A stretch of 64,000 nucleotides of DNA from assembly GCF_001668575.1 (NCBI RefSeq), contig NZ_LZMD01000085.1, forward strand, positions 62,001 through 126,000, in the 5' to 3' direction. The notes beneath the pieces are model-generated. The model saw only the letters and a list, made by a program, of their open reading frames with translations, was not told where the DNA came from and searched no databases. The position numbers were made by a program, and so were the translations under genes. Shown here in pieces: positions 41,155 to 49,783 of the stretch; position 1 is the first letter of the stretch; every line of letters begins with the position of its first letter. The DNA comes from Mycobacterium sp. 1164985.4 (GTDB lineage Bacteria > Actinomycetota > Actinomycetes > Mycobacteriales > Mycobacteriaceae).

Positions 41155-42323
41155 GCGTGCTGCCCCACGCCGCCGCGCGGTGGCTCTCGGCCCACTTCGA
41201 CGATCTCGTCGAATGGCGCCGCCACATCCACATGCATCCCGAGCTGGGACGCCAGGAGTTCGCCACCACTCAGTTCGTGGCGTCGCGGCTGGCCGATGCG
41301 GGCCTCAACCCGAAGGTGCTGCCGGGCGGCACCGGGTTGACGTGCGACTTCGGTCCCGAGCACGGGCCGCGGATCGCGCTGCGTGCCGACATGGACGCGC
41401 TGCCGATGGCTGACCGGACCGGCGCGGCGTACGCGTCGCTGGTCCCCAACGTCTCGCACGCCTGCGGGCACGACGCGCACACCGCGATCCTGCTGGGCGC
41501 CGCGCTGGCGATGGCGTCGGTGCCGGAGCTTCCCGTCGGGGTGCGGCTGATCTTTCAGGCCGCCGAGGAGCTGATGCCGGGCGGCGCGATCGACGCGATC
41601 GCCGCGGGCGCGCTGACCGGGGTGTCGCGAATCTTCGCGCTGCACTGCGATCCTCGGCTGGCGGTCGGCAAGGTCGCGATGCGGCCCGGGCCGATCACCT
41701 CGGCGGCCGATCAGCTCGAGGTGACGTTGCATTCGCCGGGCGGGCACACCTCGCGACCGCACCTCACCGGTGACCTGGTGTACGGGCTCGGCACGTTGAT
41801 CACCGGTGTGCCCGGTGTGCTGTCGCGCCGCATCGATCCGCGCAACAGCACCGTGATGGTGTGGGGTGCGGTGAACGCGGGCGTCGCCGCCAACGCGATC
41901 CCGCAAACCGGAACGCTGGCGGGCACCATCCGCACCGCCAGCCGCGACACCTGGGAGACCCTGGAGTCGATTGTGCGCGAGGTGATCTCGTCGCTGCTGG
42001 CGCCGCTGCACATCGAGCACACCGTGCAGTATCGCCGCGGCGTTCCGCCGGTGGTCAACGAGGAGATCTCGACGCGCATCCTCACCCACGCGATCGAGGC
42101 GATCGGCCCCGATGTGCTGGCAGACACCCGCCAGTCCGGCGGCGGCGAGGACTTCTCCTGGTATCTGGAGGAGGTCCCCGGCGCCATGGCCCGGTTGGGC
42201 GTGTGGACCGGCCGCGGACCCCAATTGGATTTGCACCAACCGACTTTCGACCTCGACGAGCGCGCGCTCGCGGTGGGGGTGCGGGTTCTCGTCAACATCA
42301 TCGACCAGGCCGCCGCGTTCTGA
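41151..42323 (+). CDS. amiA1: M20-family amidohydrolase AmiA1
   Basis: This 390-residue paralogue of AmiB1 belongs to the IAA-amino-acid-hydrolase/hippurate hydrolase type. Motifs are RRHIHMHPELGRQEF, ADMDALPM, SHACGHDAHTAILLG (metal His and Asp), FQAAEELMPGGA (catalytic Glu), LHCDPRLAVGKV and GGEDFSWYLEEVPGA. All expected metal ligands are present. It starts at an ATG overlapping the amiB1 stop. A strong hairpin follows after the stop and likely ends the transcript. Confidence 0.92.
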   Translation: MSVLPHAAARWLSAHFDDLVEWRRHIHMHPELGRQEFATTQFVASRLADAGLNPKVLPGGTGLTCDFGPEHGPRIALRADMDALPMADRTGAAYASLVPNVSHACGHDAHTAILLGAALAMASVPELPVGVRLIFQAAEELMPGGAIDAIAAGALTGVSRIFALHCDPRLAVGKVAMRPGPITSAADQLEVTLHSPGGHTSRPHLTGDLVYGLGTLITGVPGVLSRRIDPRNSTVMVWGAVNAGVAANAIPQTGTLAGTIRTASRDTWETLESIVREVISSLLAPLHIEHTVQYRRGVPPVVNEEISTRILTHAIEAIGPDVLADTRQSGGGEDFSWYLEEVPGAMARLGVWTGRGPQLDLHQPTFDLDERALAVGVRVLVNIIDQAAAF

Positions 42324-42357
42324 TTCCCGCGAGCGCAAACACGGTCGCTCGCGGGAA
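42324..42357. terminator. Bidirectional hairpin terminator between amiA1 and the cyclotransferase gene
   Basis: TTCCCGCGAGCG (42324-42335) and CGCTCGCGGGAA (42346-42357) form a perfect 12-base stem with a 10-base loop between two convergent genes. There is no long U tract, as is usual in mycobacteria. Confidence 0.7.
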
Positions 42358-42362
42358 AGGAG

Positions 42363-42836
42363 TCAAGACCCCGGGCCGATGTTGAGCGCGGGGCGGGTCC
42401 GCAGATCGTGTACGTACTCCGGTGGTGCGCCTGCGATCTCGGCGGCGTCGGCCATCACACCGAGATAGCGCGCCGACGGTAGGCCGCCTTCCCATGCGTC
42501 GACCACGTACAGCCAGGCCAGCACCGGTTCGAAATCGGTGTCCGACGATATGCGGTGCACCCGGCAGCGGATCTTCTTGTGGAACCCGAGCTCCGAACCT
42601 TCCCAACGGTCCAGGTTGGCCTCGTCGTCCTTGGTCATGTCGTAAAGCACCACGAAGACCTTCGACGTCGGATCCTCGACGACGGTCGCGAGCGCACCCT
42701 CCCAGCCGATGTCCTCCCCGCCGAACGTCAGGCGCCAGCCGTGCAGCCAGCCCGTTCCTGCCATCGGTGAATGAGGGGCGCGCTGCAACATCTGCTCCGG
42801 ATGCATGTTCGATCCGTAGGCGGCGTAGAGCGGCAC
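42363..42836 (-). CDS. Gamma-glutamylcyclotransferase-like (GGCT/AIG2 fold) protein
   Basis: This 157-residue protein starts with YAAYGSNMHPEQM, the Y-G-S-N substrate loop of the gamma-glutamylcyclotransferase fold, and contains WEGSELGFHKK where the catalytic Glu is expected. Members cleave gamma-glutamyl amino acids or related amides to 5-oxoproline; here the substrate is not known. The GTG at 42836 is supported by TAGTCT ending exactly six bases upstream, predicting a leaderless mRNA. It is divergent from lpdA and corresponds to Rv3304. Confidence 0.82.
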   Translation of the reverse strand: MPLYAAYGSNMHPEQMLQRAPHSPMAGTGWLHGWRLTFGGEDIGWEGALATVVEDPTSKVFVVLYDMTKDDEANLDRWEGSELGFHKKIRCRVHRISSDTDFEPVLAWLYVVDAWEGGLPSARYLGVMADAAEIAGAPPEYVHDLRTRPALNIGPGS

Positions 42837-42842
42837 CAGGAA

Positions 42843-42848
42843 AGACTA
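42843..42848 (-). promoter_or_regulatory. -10 hexamer, predicted leaderless GTG start of the cyclotransferase gene
   Basis: On the minus strand TAGTCT ends six bases before the GTG at 42836. It supports this GTG as the true start. Confidence 0.5.
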
Positions 42849-42889
42849 AGCGTTAGCGCGCCGCGTGGGCGATCAACCTCCCGCTTCGT

Positions 42890-42895
42890 TAGGTT
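42890..42895 (+). promoter_or_regulatory. -10 hexamer, predicted leaderless GTG start of lpdA
   Basis: TAGGTT ends six bases before the GTG at 42902; the intervening GGGGGC is too close to act as a ribosome site. It is divergent from the cyclotransferase promoter. Confidence 0.5.
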
Positions 42896-42901
42896 GGGGG
42901 C

Positions 42902-44317
42902 GTGGCAACCCGCATCGTGATCATCGGCGGCGGGCCCGCCGGCTATGAGGCCGCACTGGTCGCCGCGACCCGCGGACCCGAAGTTGCCGAGGTCACCGTC
43001 GTCGACGCCGACGGCATCGGCGGGGCCTGCGTGTTGTGGGACTGCGTGCCGTCCAAGACCTTCATCGCCTCGACGGGCGTGCGCACCGAGCTACGCCGCG
43101 CCCCCGACCTCGGGTACGCGCTGGAGTTCTCCGACGCCGAGATCTCGCTGTCCAAGATCAACGAGCGCGTCAAGACGTTGGCCGCCGCGCAGTCGGCCGA
43201 CATCGCCGAACGGCTGCGCAACGACGGCGTCAACCTGATCGCGGGCCACGGCGAACTGGTCGACGACATGCCGGGGATGGCCACCCACACGGTCAAGGTG
43301 ACCGAGCACGACGGCACCGTCAGCACGCTGAAGGCCGACGTCGTGCTGATCGCCACCGGGGCCAGCCCCCGCGTGCTGCCCGGTGCCGAACCCGACGGCG
43401 AACGGATCCTGAACTGGCGCCAGCTCTACGACCTCGAGGAGCTGCCCGCGCATCTGATCGTCGTCGGCTCCGGCGTTACCGGCGCGGAGTTCGTCAACGC
43501 CTACACCGAGCTCGGGGTGAAGGTGACCGTCGTGGCCAGCCGTGACCAGATCCTGCCGCACGAGGACTCCGACGCCGCAGGCGTACTCGAAGACACGCTG
43601 AGCGATCGCGGTGTGACGTTGGTCAAGAACGCGCGCGCCGAGTCGGTCACCCGGAACGGCTCTGGCGTGCGGGTCACGATGACCGACGGCCGCACCGTCG
43701 AGGGCAGTCACGCCTTGATGACGGTCGGTTCGGTGCCCAACACCAGCGGCCTGGGCCTGGAACGCGTCGGCATCGAGCTGGGCAAGGGCGACTATCTGAA
43801 GGTCGACCGGGTCTCGCGCACCGGCGTGCCCGGCATTTACGCCGCCGGTGATTGCACCGGGCTGATGCTGCTGGCCTCGGTGGCCGCCATGCAGGGCCGC
43901 ATCGCGATGTACCACGTGTTGGGCGAGGGACTCGAACCGATCCGGTTGCGCACCGTCGCCGCGGCCGTGTTCACCCGGCCCGAGATCGCCGCGGTTGGCG
44001 TGCCGCAGTCGAAGATCGACGACGGTTCGGTGGCCGCGCGCACGATCACGCTGCCGCTCAACACCAACGCCCGGGCCAAGATGTCGGGCCTGCGGCGCGG
44101 CTTCGTCAAGATCTTCTGTCGCCCGGCGACCGGGGTGGTGATCGGCGGCGTCGTGGTCGCGCCGATCGCATCGGAGCTGATCATGCCGATCGCGCTGGCG
44201 GTGCAGAACGGCAACGACGTCGAGGACCTGGCGCAGACGTTCTCCGTGTATCCGTCGCTGTCGGGATCGATCACCGAAGCGGGCCGGCGCCTGATGGCGC
44301 ACGACGATCTGGACTAG
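42902..44317 (+). CDS. lpdA: Flavoprotein disulfide reductase family, quinone reductase LpdA
   Basis: This 471-residue FAD/NAD(P)H oxidoreductase has the FAD fold VIIGGGPAGYEAALVAA, a second dinucleotide fold LIVVGSGVTGAEFVNAY, and GIYAAGDCTG. It lacks the C-terminal His-Glu pair of lipoamide dehydrogenase (TFSVYPSLSGS replaces the usual HAHPTLSE pattern), so it is not a true lipoamide dehydrogenase. It keeps Cys43 and Cys48 (GACVLWDCVPSKTF) in the C-x4-C arrangement; as I recall, M. tuberculosis LpdA has only the second Cys. Mycobacterial LpdA reduces quinones with NAD(P)H. glpD2 follows 55 bases downstream. Confidence 0.92.
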   Translation: MATRIVIIGGGPAGYEAALVAATRGPEVAEVTVVDADGIGGACVLWDCVPSKTFIASTGVRTELRRAPDLGYALEFSDAEISLSKINERVKTLAAAQSADIAERLRNDGVNLIAGHGELVDDMPGMATHTVKVTEHDGTVSTLKADVVLIATGASPRVLPGAEPDGERILNWRQLYDLEELPAHLIVVGSGVTGAEFVNAYTELGVKVTVVASRDQILPHEDSDAAGVLEDTLSDRGVTLVKNARAESVTRNGSGVRVTMTDGRTVEGSHALMTVGSVPNTSGLGLERVGIELGKGDYLKVDRVSRTGVPGIYAAGDCTGLMLLASVAAMQGRIAMYHVLGEGLEPIRLRTVAAAVFTRPEIAAVGVPQSKIDDGSVAARTITLPLNTNARAKMSGLRRGFVKIFCRPATGVVIGGVVVAPIASELIMPIALAVQNGNDVEDLAQTFSVYPSLSGSITEAGRRLMAHDDLD

Positions 44318-44372
44318 TTCCACGTAGCCTGGGATGCGCGACCGTACCGACGAGTAACTAGGAGCCATTCCC

Positions 44373-46112
44373 GTGAGTGACCCGATCCCGGCGAACGGGC
44401 AGACGCTTCTGGGTCCCCAGCAGCGGGCGGAGGCCTGGGAGCGGCTCGGCAGTGAGCAGTTCGACGTCGTGGTGATCGGCGGGGGAGTCGTCGGCGCGGG
44501 CGCCGCCCTGGACGCGGCGACGCGAGGGTTGAAGGTGGCCCTGGTCGAGGCGCGGGATTTCGCGTCGGGCACGTCGAGCCGGTCGTCGAAGATGTTCCAC
44601 GGTGGGCTGCGTTATCTCGAGCAGCTGGAGTTCGGGTTGGTGCGCGAAGCGCTGCACGAGCGGGAGCTGTCGCTGACGACATTGGCACCGCATCTGGTCA
44701 AACCGCTGCCGTTCCTGTTCCCGCTGACCAACCGGTGGTGGGAGCGGCCGTACGTGGCAGCCGGCATCTTCCTCTACGACCAGCTGGGTGGCGCGAAATC
44801 GGTTCCGGCGCAGAAGCATCTGACGAAGTCGGGAGCTTTGCGGCTGGCGCCGGGACTGAAGCGGTCGTCGCTGATCGGCGGCATCCGGTATTTCGACACG
44901 GTGGTCGACGACGCGCGGCACACCATGACGGTGGCCCGCACGGCCGCGCACTACGGCGCCGTGGTGAGGACGTCGACGCAGGTCGTCGCGTTGCTTCGGG
45001 AAGGTGACCGGGTCACCGGGGTAGAGGTCCGCGACTCCGAGAACGGCGCGGTCACCGAGGTGCACGGACACGTCGTCGTGAACGCCACGGGCGTCTGGAC
45101 CGACGAGATCCAGGCCTTGTCCAAGCAGCGTGGGCGATTTCGGGTGCGCGCCTCCAAGGGTGTGCACATCGTGGTGCCGCGCGATCGGATCGTCAGCGAG
45201 GTGGCGATCATCCTGCGAACCGAGAAGTCGGTGCTGTTCGTGATCCCGTGGGGGACGCACTGGATCATCGGAACCACCGACACCGACTGGAATCTCGATC
45301 TGGCGCATCCGGCGGCCACCAAGGCCGACATCGACTACATCCTGCAGACGGTCAACACGGTGTTGGCGACGCCGCTCACGCACGACGACATCGACGGCGT
45401 GTACGCCGGGCTGCGGCCGCTGCTGGCGGGCGAGAGCGAGGAGACCTCGAAGCTGTCCCGCGAGCATGCCGTCGCGGTTCCCGCCCCAGGCCTGGTCGCG
45501 ATCGCCGGCGGCAAATACACGACGTACCGGGTGATGGCCGAGGATGCCATCGACGCGGCGGCCGAGTACATCCCGGCGCGGGTCGCACCGTCGATCACCG
45601 AGAAGGTCCCGCTGATGGGCGCGGACGGATACTTCGCGCTGATCAACCAGACCGAAAGCGTCGGAAAGCATTACGACCTGCATCCGTACCGGGTGCGGCA
45701 CCTGCTGGACCGATACGGCTCGCTGATCGGCGAGGTGCTGCAGATGGCTGAGGACCGCGTCGAGTTGTTGACACCGATCACCGAGGCGCCGGTGTACCTG
45801 AAGGTCGAGGCTTTCTACGCCGCGGCCGCCGAGGGTGCGCTGCACCTCGAGGACATCCTCGCGCGGCGGATGAGGATCTCGATCGAGTATCCGCACCGCG
45901 GGGTGGACTGCGCGCGCGAGGTCGCCGAAGTCGTTGCGCCCGTGCTGGGCTGGAGTGACGAGGACATCGACCGCGAGGTCAAGACATACCTGGCGCGGGT
46001 GGACGCGGAGATCCGCTCGCAGCAGGAACCCGACGACGAGTCGGCTGACGCGTTGCGCGCGGCGGCGCCCGAGGCGCGCGCCGAGATTCTCGAACCGGTG
46101 CCGCTGAATTGA
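44373..46112 (+). CDS. glpD2: Glycerol-3-phosphate dehydrogenase, FAD-dependent
   Basis: This 579-residue membrane-associated flavoenzyme oxidises glycerol-3-phosphate to dihydroxyacetone phosphate and passes electrons to the quinone pool. Features include the FAD fold VVIGGGVVGAGAALDAATRG, RDFASGTSSRSSKMFHGGLR, KGVHIVVPRDR and PWGTHWIIGTTDTDW with GGKYTTYRVMAEDA, all diagnostic of GlpD. AGGAG lies eight bases before the GTG, and a TAGCCT hexamer further up could be a promoter. The stop overlaps a TTG start of the next gene. Neighbouring lpdA also works on quinones. Confidence 0.95.
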   Translation: MSDPIPANGQTLLGPQQRAEAWERLGSEQFDVVVIGGGVVGAGAALDAATRGLKVALVEARDFASGTSSRSSKMFHGGLRYLEQLEFGLVREALHERELSLTTLAPHLVKPLPFLFPLTNRWWERPYVAAGIFLYDQLGGAKSVPAQKHLTKSGALRLAPGLKRSSLIGGIRYFDTVVDDARHTMTVARTAAHYGAVVRTSTQVVALLREGDRVTGVEVRDSENGAVTEVHGHVVVNATGVWTDEIQALSKQRGRFRVRASKGVHIVVPRDRIVSEVAIILRTEKSVLFVIPWGTHWIIGTTDTDWNLDLAHPAATKADIDYILQTVNTVLATPLTHDDIDGVYAGLRPLLAGESEETSKLSREHAVAVPAPGLVAIAGGKYTTYRVMAEDAIDAAAEYIPARVAPSITEKVPLMGADGYFALINQTESVGKHYDLHPYRVRHLLDRYGSLIGEVLQMAEDRVELLTPITEAPVYLKVEAFYAAAAEGALHLEDILARRMRISIEYPHRGVDCAREVAEVVAPVLGWSDEDIDREVKTYLARVDAEIRSQQEPDDESADALRAAAPEARAEILEPVPLN

Positions 46113-46966
46113 GGCGGGTGGCGCCGTTACCGGTGCGGGACGGACTGGGACCGGCGCGGGTGCGGTTGCGCGGCGGGGCGGTGCTGGTCGAGTTGGCCAG
46201 CCGGTTCGGCGAGGCTGCAGCCGCCAAGGTGCTTGCGGGCGAGGTAGTTCGCGCTGATGGCACGGTGGTGACGGCGGGGACGGTGATGCCGCCGGGCGCG
46301 TTCGTCTATCTGTACCGCGAACTGCGCGAAGAGCTTCCGGTGCCGTTCGACATGCCGATCCTGCATCGCGATGACGACATCGTTGTGGTGGATAAACCTC
46401 ATTTTCTCGCGACGATGCCGCGGGGTCGCCACGTCGCGCAGACGGCGTTGGTGCGGCTGCGCCGGGAACTGGACCTTCCGGAGTTGTCGCCCGCGCATCG
46501 GCTCGACCGGTTGACCGCCGGCGTGCTGCTGTTCACGACGCGTCGCGAGCTGCGTGGCAACTACCAGACCATGTTCGTGCGAGGCGATGTGCGCAAGACG
46601 TACCTCGCGAGGGCAGGCGTCGATCCGGAGCTGGCGTTTCCCGTCACGCTGTGCAGCCGAATCGTCAAGCGACGCGGCCAGTTACAAGCGGTCGAGGAGC
46701 CCGGCGAGCCGAACGCCGAAACCGTCGTCGACCATCTTGGCGACGGGCTGTACCGGTTGACGCCTCGCAGCGGCCGCACCCATCAGCTTCGGGTGCACAT
46801 GGCCTCGCTGGGTCTGCCGATCGTGAACGATCCGCTGTACCCGGAGGTGATCGACGTCGCGCCGGACGACTTCTCGCGGCCGTTGCAGTTGTTGGCGCAC
46901 CGCCTCGAGTTCACCGATCCGGTCAGCGGGCGTCAGCGCGAGTTCGTCAGCTTGCGCACGTTGTGA
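46109..46966 (+). CDS. RluA-family RNA pseudouridine synthase
   Basis: This 285-residue pseudouridine synthase has the catalytic Asp in the RluA hallmark HRLDRLTAGVLLF, preceded by DIVVVDKPHFLATMP and followed by GRTHQLRVHMASLGLPIV and NDPLYP. The target RNA (rRNA or tRNA uridine) cannot be told. It begins with TTG overlapping the glpD2 stop (TTGA), a rare start that is favoured because the frame begins RRVAPLPVRDGLGPARV as in homologues. It corresponds to Rv3300c. One base separates it from the convergent glycosidase. Confidence 0.9.
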   Translation: MRRVAPLPVRDGLGPARVRLRGGAVLVELASRFGEAAAAKVLAGEVVRADGTVVTAGTVMPPGAFVYLYRELREELPVPFDMPILHRDDDIVVVDKPHFLATMPRGRHVAQTALVRLRRELDLPELSPAHRLDRLTAGVLLFTTRRELRGNYQTMFVRGDVRKTYLARAGVDPELAFPVTLCSRIVKRRGQLQAVEEPGEPNAETVVDHLGDGLYRLTPRSGRTHQLRVHMASLGLPIVNDPLYPEVIDVAPDDFSRPLQLLAHRLEFTDPVSGRQREFVSLRTL

Positions 46967-46967
46967 C

Positions 46968-48944
46968 TCACCGCCGCTGCTCGACCGGTTCGTTCACCTG
47001 TGCTCCCGTCGCGATCACCGCGCGGTTGCGTTCGGCGACCGTGCGCATCGATACCTTGACCAGCCAGCGGTCGTAGGTCATGAACCCGTTGACCTCGTTC
47101 TCGACGTCGGTGGTCTGGGTGTAGACGGCGCCGGACAGACCGCCCTTGCGGATCTCGTCTTCGAGATCGCGGCTCACCTGCACGTAGCGGTCGGTCAATC
47201 GCGCTCGGCTGTCGGTCATTTCGTAGGCCTGGGGTTTGCCGGGCCAGCGGTTGCCCTCGGGAACCAGCCCGAGCCCGCCGTACTCGCCGTTGACGACGAC
47301 GCGGTGCTCGAGCGGGATCGGGCGGTTGCCGAGCATCGTGCGCTCGTCGTGTGGGGTCGCGGGGTTGTCATGCAGTACCGGGCGACCGGGACCGACGTAG
47401 GTGTGGTCGTCGTACACATCGCCGGCCCTGCTGTCGGGCCGCGACTTGCAGCAGTTCACCCCGCTGTTGGCGTTCACCATCCGGGTCGGATCGGCTGCTT
47501 TGGCGACACCCGCGATCCTCGCCGTGTCGAACTCGCCCCATCCCTCGTTGAACGGAACCCAGCCGACGATCGAAGTGACGCTTCGCAACTGGTCGATCAT
47601 CTCGACAAGCTCGCGCTCGAAATTGGCCTTCGCCGCAGGCGACGGTTCGGGTGCCGGGCCGACCGGAATGTCGAGGGAGACGTCCAGCGACGGCATGTCC
47701 TGCCACACCATAAGCCCGAGCTTGTCCGTCCAGTAGTACCAGCGTGCAGGTTCCACCTTCGCGTGCTTGCGCACGAAGTTCATGCCGAGTGCCTTGGTTC
47801 GTTCGAGGTCGAACCTCAGGGCGTCGTCGGTGGGCGCGGTGTAGATCCCGTCGGGCCAGTAGCCCTGATCGAGCGGGCCGTGCAGGAAAGTGATCTTGTC
47901 GTTCAACGCGATTCGCGGCCGGCCCTGGGGATCCTTGACCGTGGTGATCGTGCGCAGACCGCCGTAGCTGGCGACCTCGTCGACGACCTTGCCCTCCGGC
48001 GTGACCAACCGCACCGTGAGGTCGTAGAGGTACGGATCGTCAGGTGTCCACAGCCGTGGGTCCGGTACCGGCACGCGCACGGGCTTGCCCGGTTCACCGG
48101 AACTGCGGGCCAGCGTCGGACCATCGGGCGCCGACACGATGACCTCGGCGCGTTCTTCGGTCGTCCCGGTGGAGCGCGTCGTGACGGTGAAACCCTTCAG
48201 ATCCGCTGTGATGTCGAGTTTGTCGATGTGTGCGGCGCGCACCGGTTCCATCCACACCGTCTGCCAGATACCGGATGCGCCGGTGTAGAACAGACCCTCG
48301 GGATCGTTGCGCTGCTTGCCGACGGGGAACGGTGCGGCCTCGTTGCGATCCTCAGCGCGTACGACGATCTCCTGTGTGCCTGTCCAGCGCAGCGCGTCGG
48401 TGATGTCGGCGCTGAACGAGGTGAACCCGCCCTCGTGGTGCGCGACGCGCTTGTTGTTGACCCACACGGTCGCGGTCTGGTCGACAGCGCCGAAATGCAG
48501 GAGCACGCGCTGGCCGCGCCAGGTGCCGGGCAGCTGAAAGCTCTTGCGGTACCACATCTGGTCGTCGTGACGCTGGACCCCCGACAGCGCCGACTCCGTG
48601 GGGTAGGGCACCAGGATCTTCTCGTCGTACGCGGCGGTCGACGGGGGAGTCGCCAGGGCGGTTGCCTGCGATCGCCCGGTGTAGGCCCACACACCGTTGA
48701 GGTTCAGCCAGCGCGCCCGCACCATCTGCGGGCGGGGATACTCCGGGAGGGCGTTGTTGGGGCCGACCAGATGTGACCACGGTGTCGACAGCGGCGGACT
48801 CTTGCGCTGCCACGCCTCGGCCGCGTTCGCCGGCGCCGCGAAGACCGCGAACGCCGCCGCCATGGCGAGGGGTAGGGCCGTCATCCGGCTGAGATTTCTG
48901 CGCACGCGGTGCCGGTTGTTCGACAGCTCGGTGTTCACGGCCAC
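46968..48944 (-). CDS. Secreted glycoside hydrolase family 2 enzyme (beta-galactosidase/glucuronidase type)
   Basis: This 658-residue exported glycosidase begins with a basic n-region (NRHRVRRNLSR), then the hydrophobic core ALPLAMAAAFAVFAAPANA and a cleavage site near AEA; the twin Arg might direct Tat export. The sugar-binding jelly-roll domain (WYRKSFQLPGTWRGQRVLLHF), an Ig-like domain and a TIM barrel follow. The acid/base Glu is in PFNEGWGEFD and the nucleophile Glu in VVNGEYGGLG. The GTG at 48944 is favoured since GGGGGG lies ten bases upstream; a longer frame exists to 49001. Natural substrate unknown. Confidence 0.85.
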   Translation of the reverse strand: MAVNTELSNNRHRVRRNLSRMTALPLAMAAAFAVFAAPANAAEAWQRKSPPLSTPWSHLVGPNNALPEYPRPQMVRARWLNLNGVWAYTGRSQATALATPPSTAAYDEKILVPYPTESALSGVQRHDDQMWYRKSFQLPGTWRGQRVLLHFGAVDQTATVWVNNKRVAHHEGGFTSFSADITDALRWTGTQEIVVRAEDRNEAAPFPVGKQRNDPEGLFYTGASGIWQTVWMEPVRAAHIDKLDITADLKGFTVTTRSTGTTEERAEVIVSAPDGPTLARSSGEPGKPVRVPVPDPRLWTPDDPYLYDLTVRLVTPEGKVVDEVASYGGLRTITTVKDPQGRPRIALNDKITFLHGPLDQGYWPDGIYTAPTDDALRFDLERTKALGMNFVRKHAKVEPARWYYWTDKLGLMVWQDMPSLDVSLDIPVGPAPEPSPAAKANFERELVEMIDQLRSVTSIVGWVPFNEGWGEFDTARIAGVAKAADPTRMVNANSGVNCCKSRPDSRAGDVYDDHTYVGPGRPVLHDNPATPHDERTMLGNRPIPLEHRVVVNGEYGGLGLVPEGNRWPGKPQAYEMTDSRARLTDRYVQVSRDLEDEIRKGGLSGAVYTQTTDVENEVNGFMTYDRWLVKVSMRTVAERNRAVIATGAQVNEPVEQRR

Positions 48945-49076
48945 GACTGCTAGTCCCCCCTGCTGGAAACCATCGACGGAATGCGGTTGGGTGCTGTGCA
49001 CCAGACGCCCATGGCAAACCTAGTCAGTGGTAGGCCGCGAGGAATCAGGTGTTTCCCTATGCTTTGCACCGGCATG

Positions 49077-49098
49077 CTGAACGAACGCATTCGTGCAG
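49077..49098. repeat. Hairpin-forming inverted repeat
   Basis: CTGAACGAA-CGCA-TTCGTGCAG pairs at eight of nine positions around a four-base loop. It lies 133 bases upstream of the glycosidase start on the opposite side of the large intergenic region; its role is unknown. Confidence 0.4.
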
Positions 49099-49151
49099 GC
49101 ATATGCGCACCGATCGGAGAATCGATCAAGAGCACCTGGATGCGTGAGCAC

Positions 49152-49166
49152 TGGTGTGCCACACCA
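49152..49166. promoter_or_regulatory. Perfect 15-base palindrome, candidate operator
   Basis: TGGTGTG-C-CACACCA is perfectly symmetric. The TGGT...ACCA ends recall GntR- or LacI-type operators, but no such regulator is encoded in the window. Confidence 0.5.
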
Positions 49167-49517
49167 TAAATGCAAAGTCAAGACGTTCGTCAAGCCTAAC
49201 ATCGATCCACCAACGGCGCCACGGTGCGCGCGCAAGTGCACTGCGTTCGGAGCTCGGCGTAATGGCGCTGCGCCGAGGCAGATTGACGAAGCTTAGCAAA
49301 CGATGAATAGGTGAGCTAGATGTACGGCGGGTGATCCTGTTCGGAGCCGGATGCGGCCACCATACAGGAAGGAATGGTTCGACCATCGCAGGAGACATCG
49401 ACGCGTCGACGGACTTCGTTACGGCGACGCGCCGATCGGGCGTTCGGCCTCCTGACGCGTGCGTCACTGCCACAATCAGGTCGGCGACGGCGGTTGCCTT
49501 CGCCGAAGGGAGGATAT

Positions 49518-49754
49518 GTGCGCAAGGTAGTGCTGTGCGCTGCTGCGGCCCTGTTCGCCGGGGGCCTGGTGACCGTGCCCCCGCCGAGCGCCGAAGCGAC
49601 GCTCTGCGGTTCGGTCGGCGGCAGGTTCGTCGACGTGACCGGCTGTGCGGACCCATTGTCGTATCTCAACGAACTTCCCCCGCTACCGCCGGCGCCGAAC
49701 GTCAATGTGTGCGCGAACGTCGGGCGGCGGATCAGCGTGAGCGGTTGCATCTGA
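49518..49754 (+). CDS. Small secreted protein with duplicated Cys-Val-Gly motif
   Basis: This 78-residue product has a signal peptide (residues 1-28, VVLCAAAALFAGGLVTV then an S-A-E-A cut site) and a mature part of about 50 residues with four cysteines. Two tandem-like units match: residues 30-43 (C-GSVGGRFVDVTG-C) and 65-77 (C-ANVGRRISVSG-C), joined by a proline-rich linker. Each likely forms one disulfide loop. The GTG at 49518 is selected by GGGAGG four bases upstream; the ATG two bases earlier is out of frame. No known function; mycobacteria have many small secreted Cys-containing proteins. Confidence 0.7.
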   Translation: MRKVVLCAAAALFAGGLVTVPPPSAEATLCGSVGGRFVDVTGCADPLSYLNELPPLPPAPNVNVCANVGRRISVSGCI

Positions 49755-49783
49755 CCGCACGTCAATCTGCTTGACTGGCGGCC

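Larger units (their letters stand above)
48945..49517. other. 573-base intergenic region with operator-like palindromes
   Basis: No convincing coding sequence is seen. GC is lower than in the flanks (30 of 60 in 49141-49200). It holds a hairpin at 49077-49098, a perfect palindrome at 49152-49166 and a TTGACG at 49283-49288 that may be a -35. It separates the leftward glycosidase from the rightward small secreted-protein gene. Confidence 0.6.

Noticed and set aside
48981-49241. Short reading frames in the large intergenic region
   Set aside because: They lack Shine-Dalgarno or leaderless promoter spacing and cross the palindromes; composition is not gene-like.
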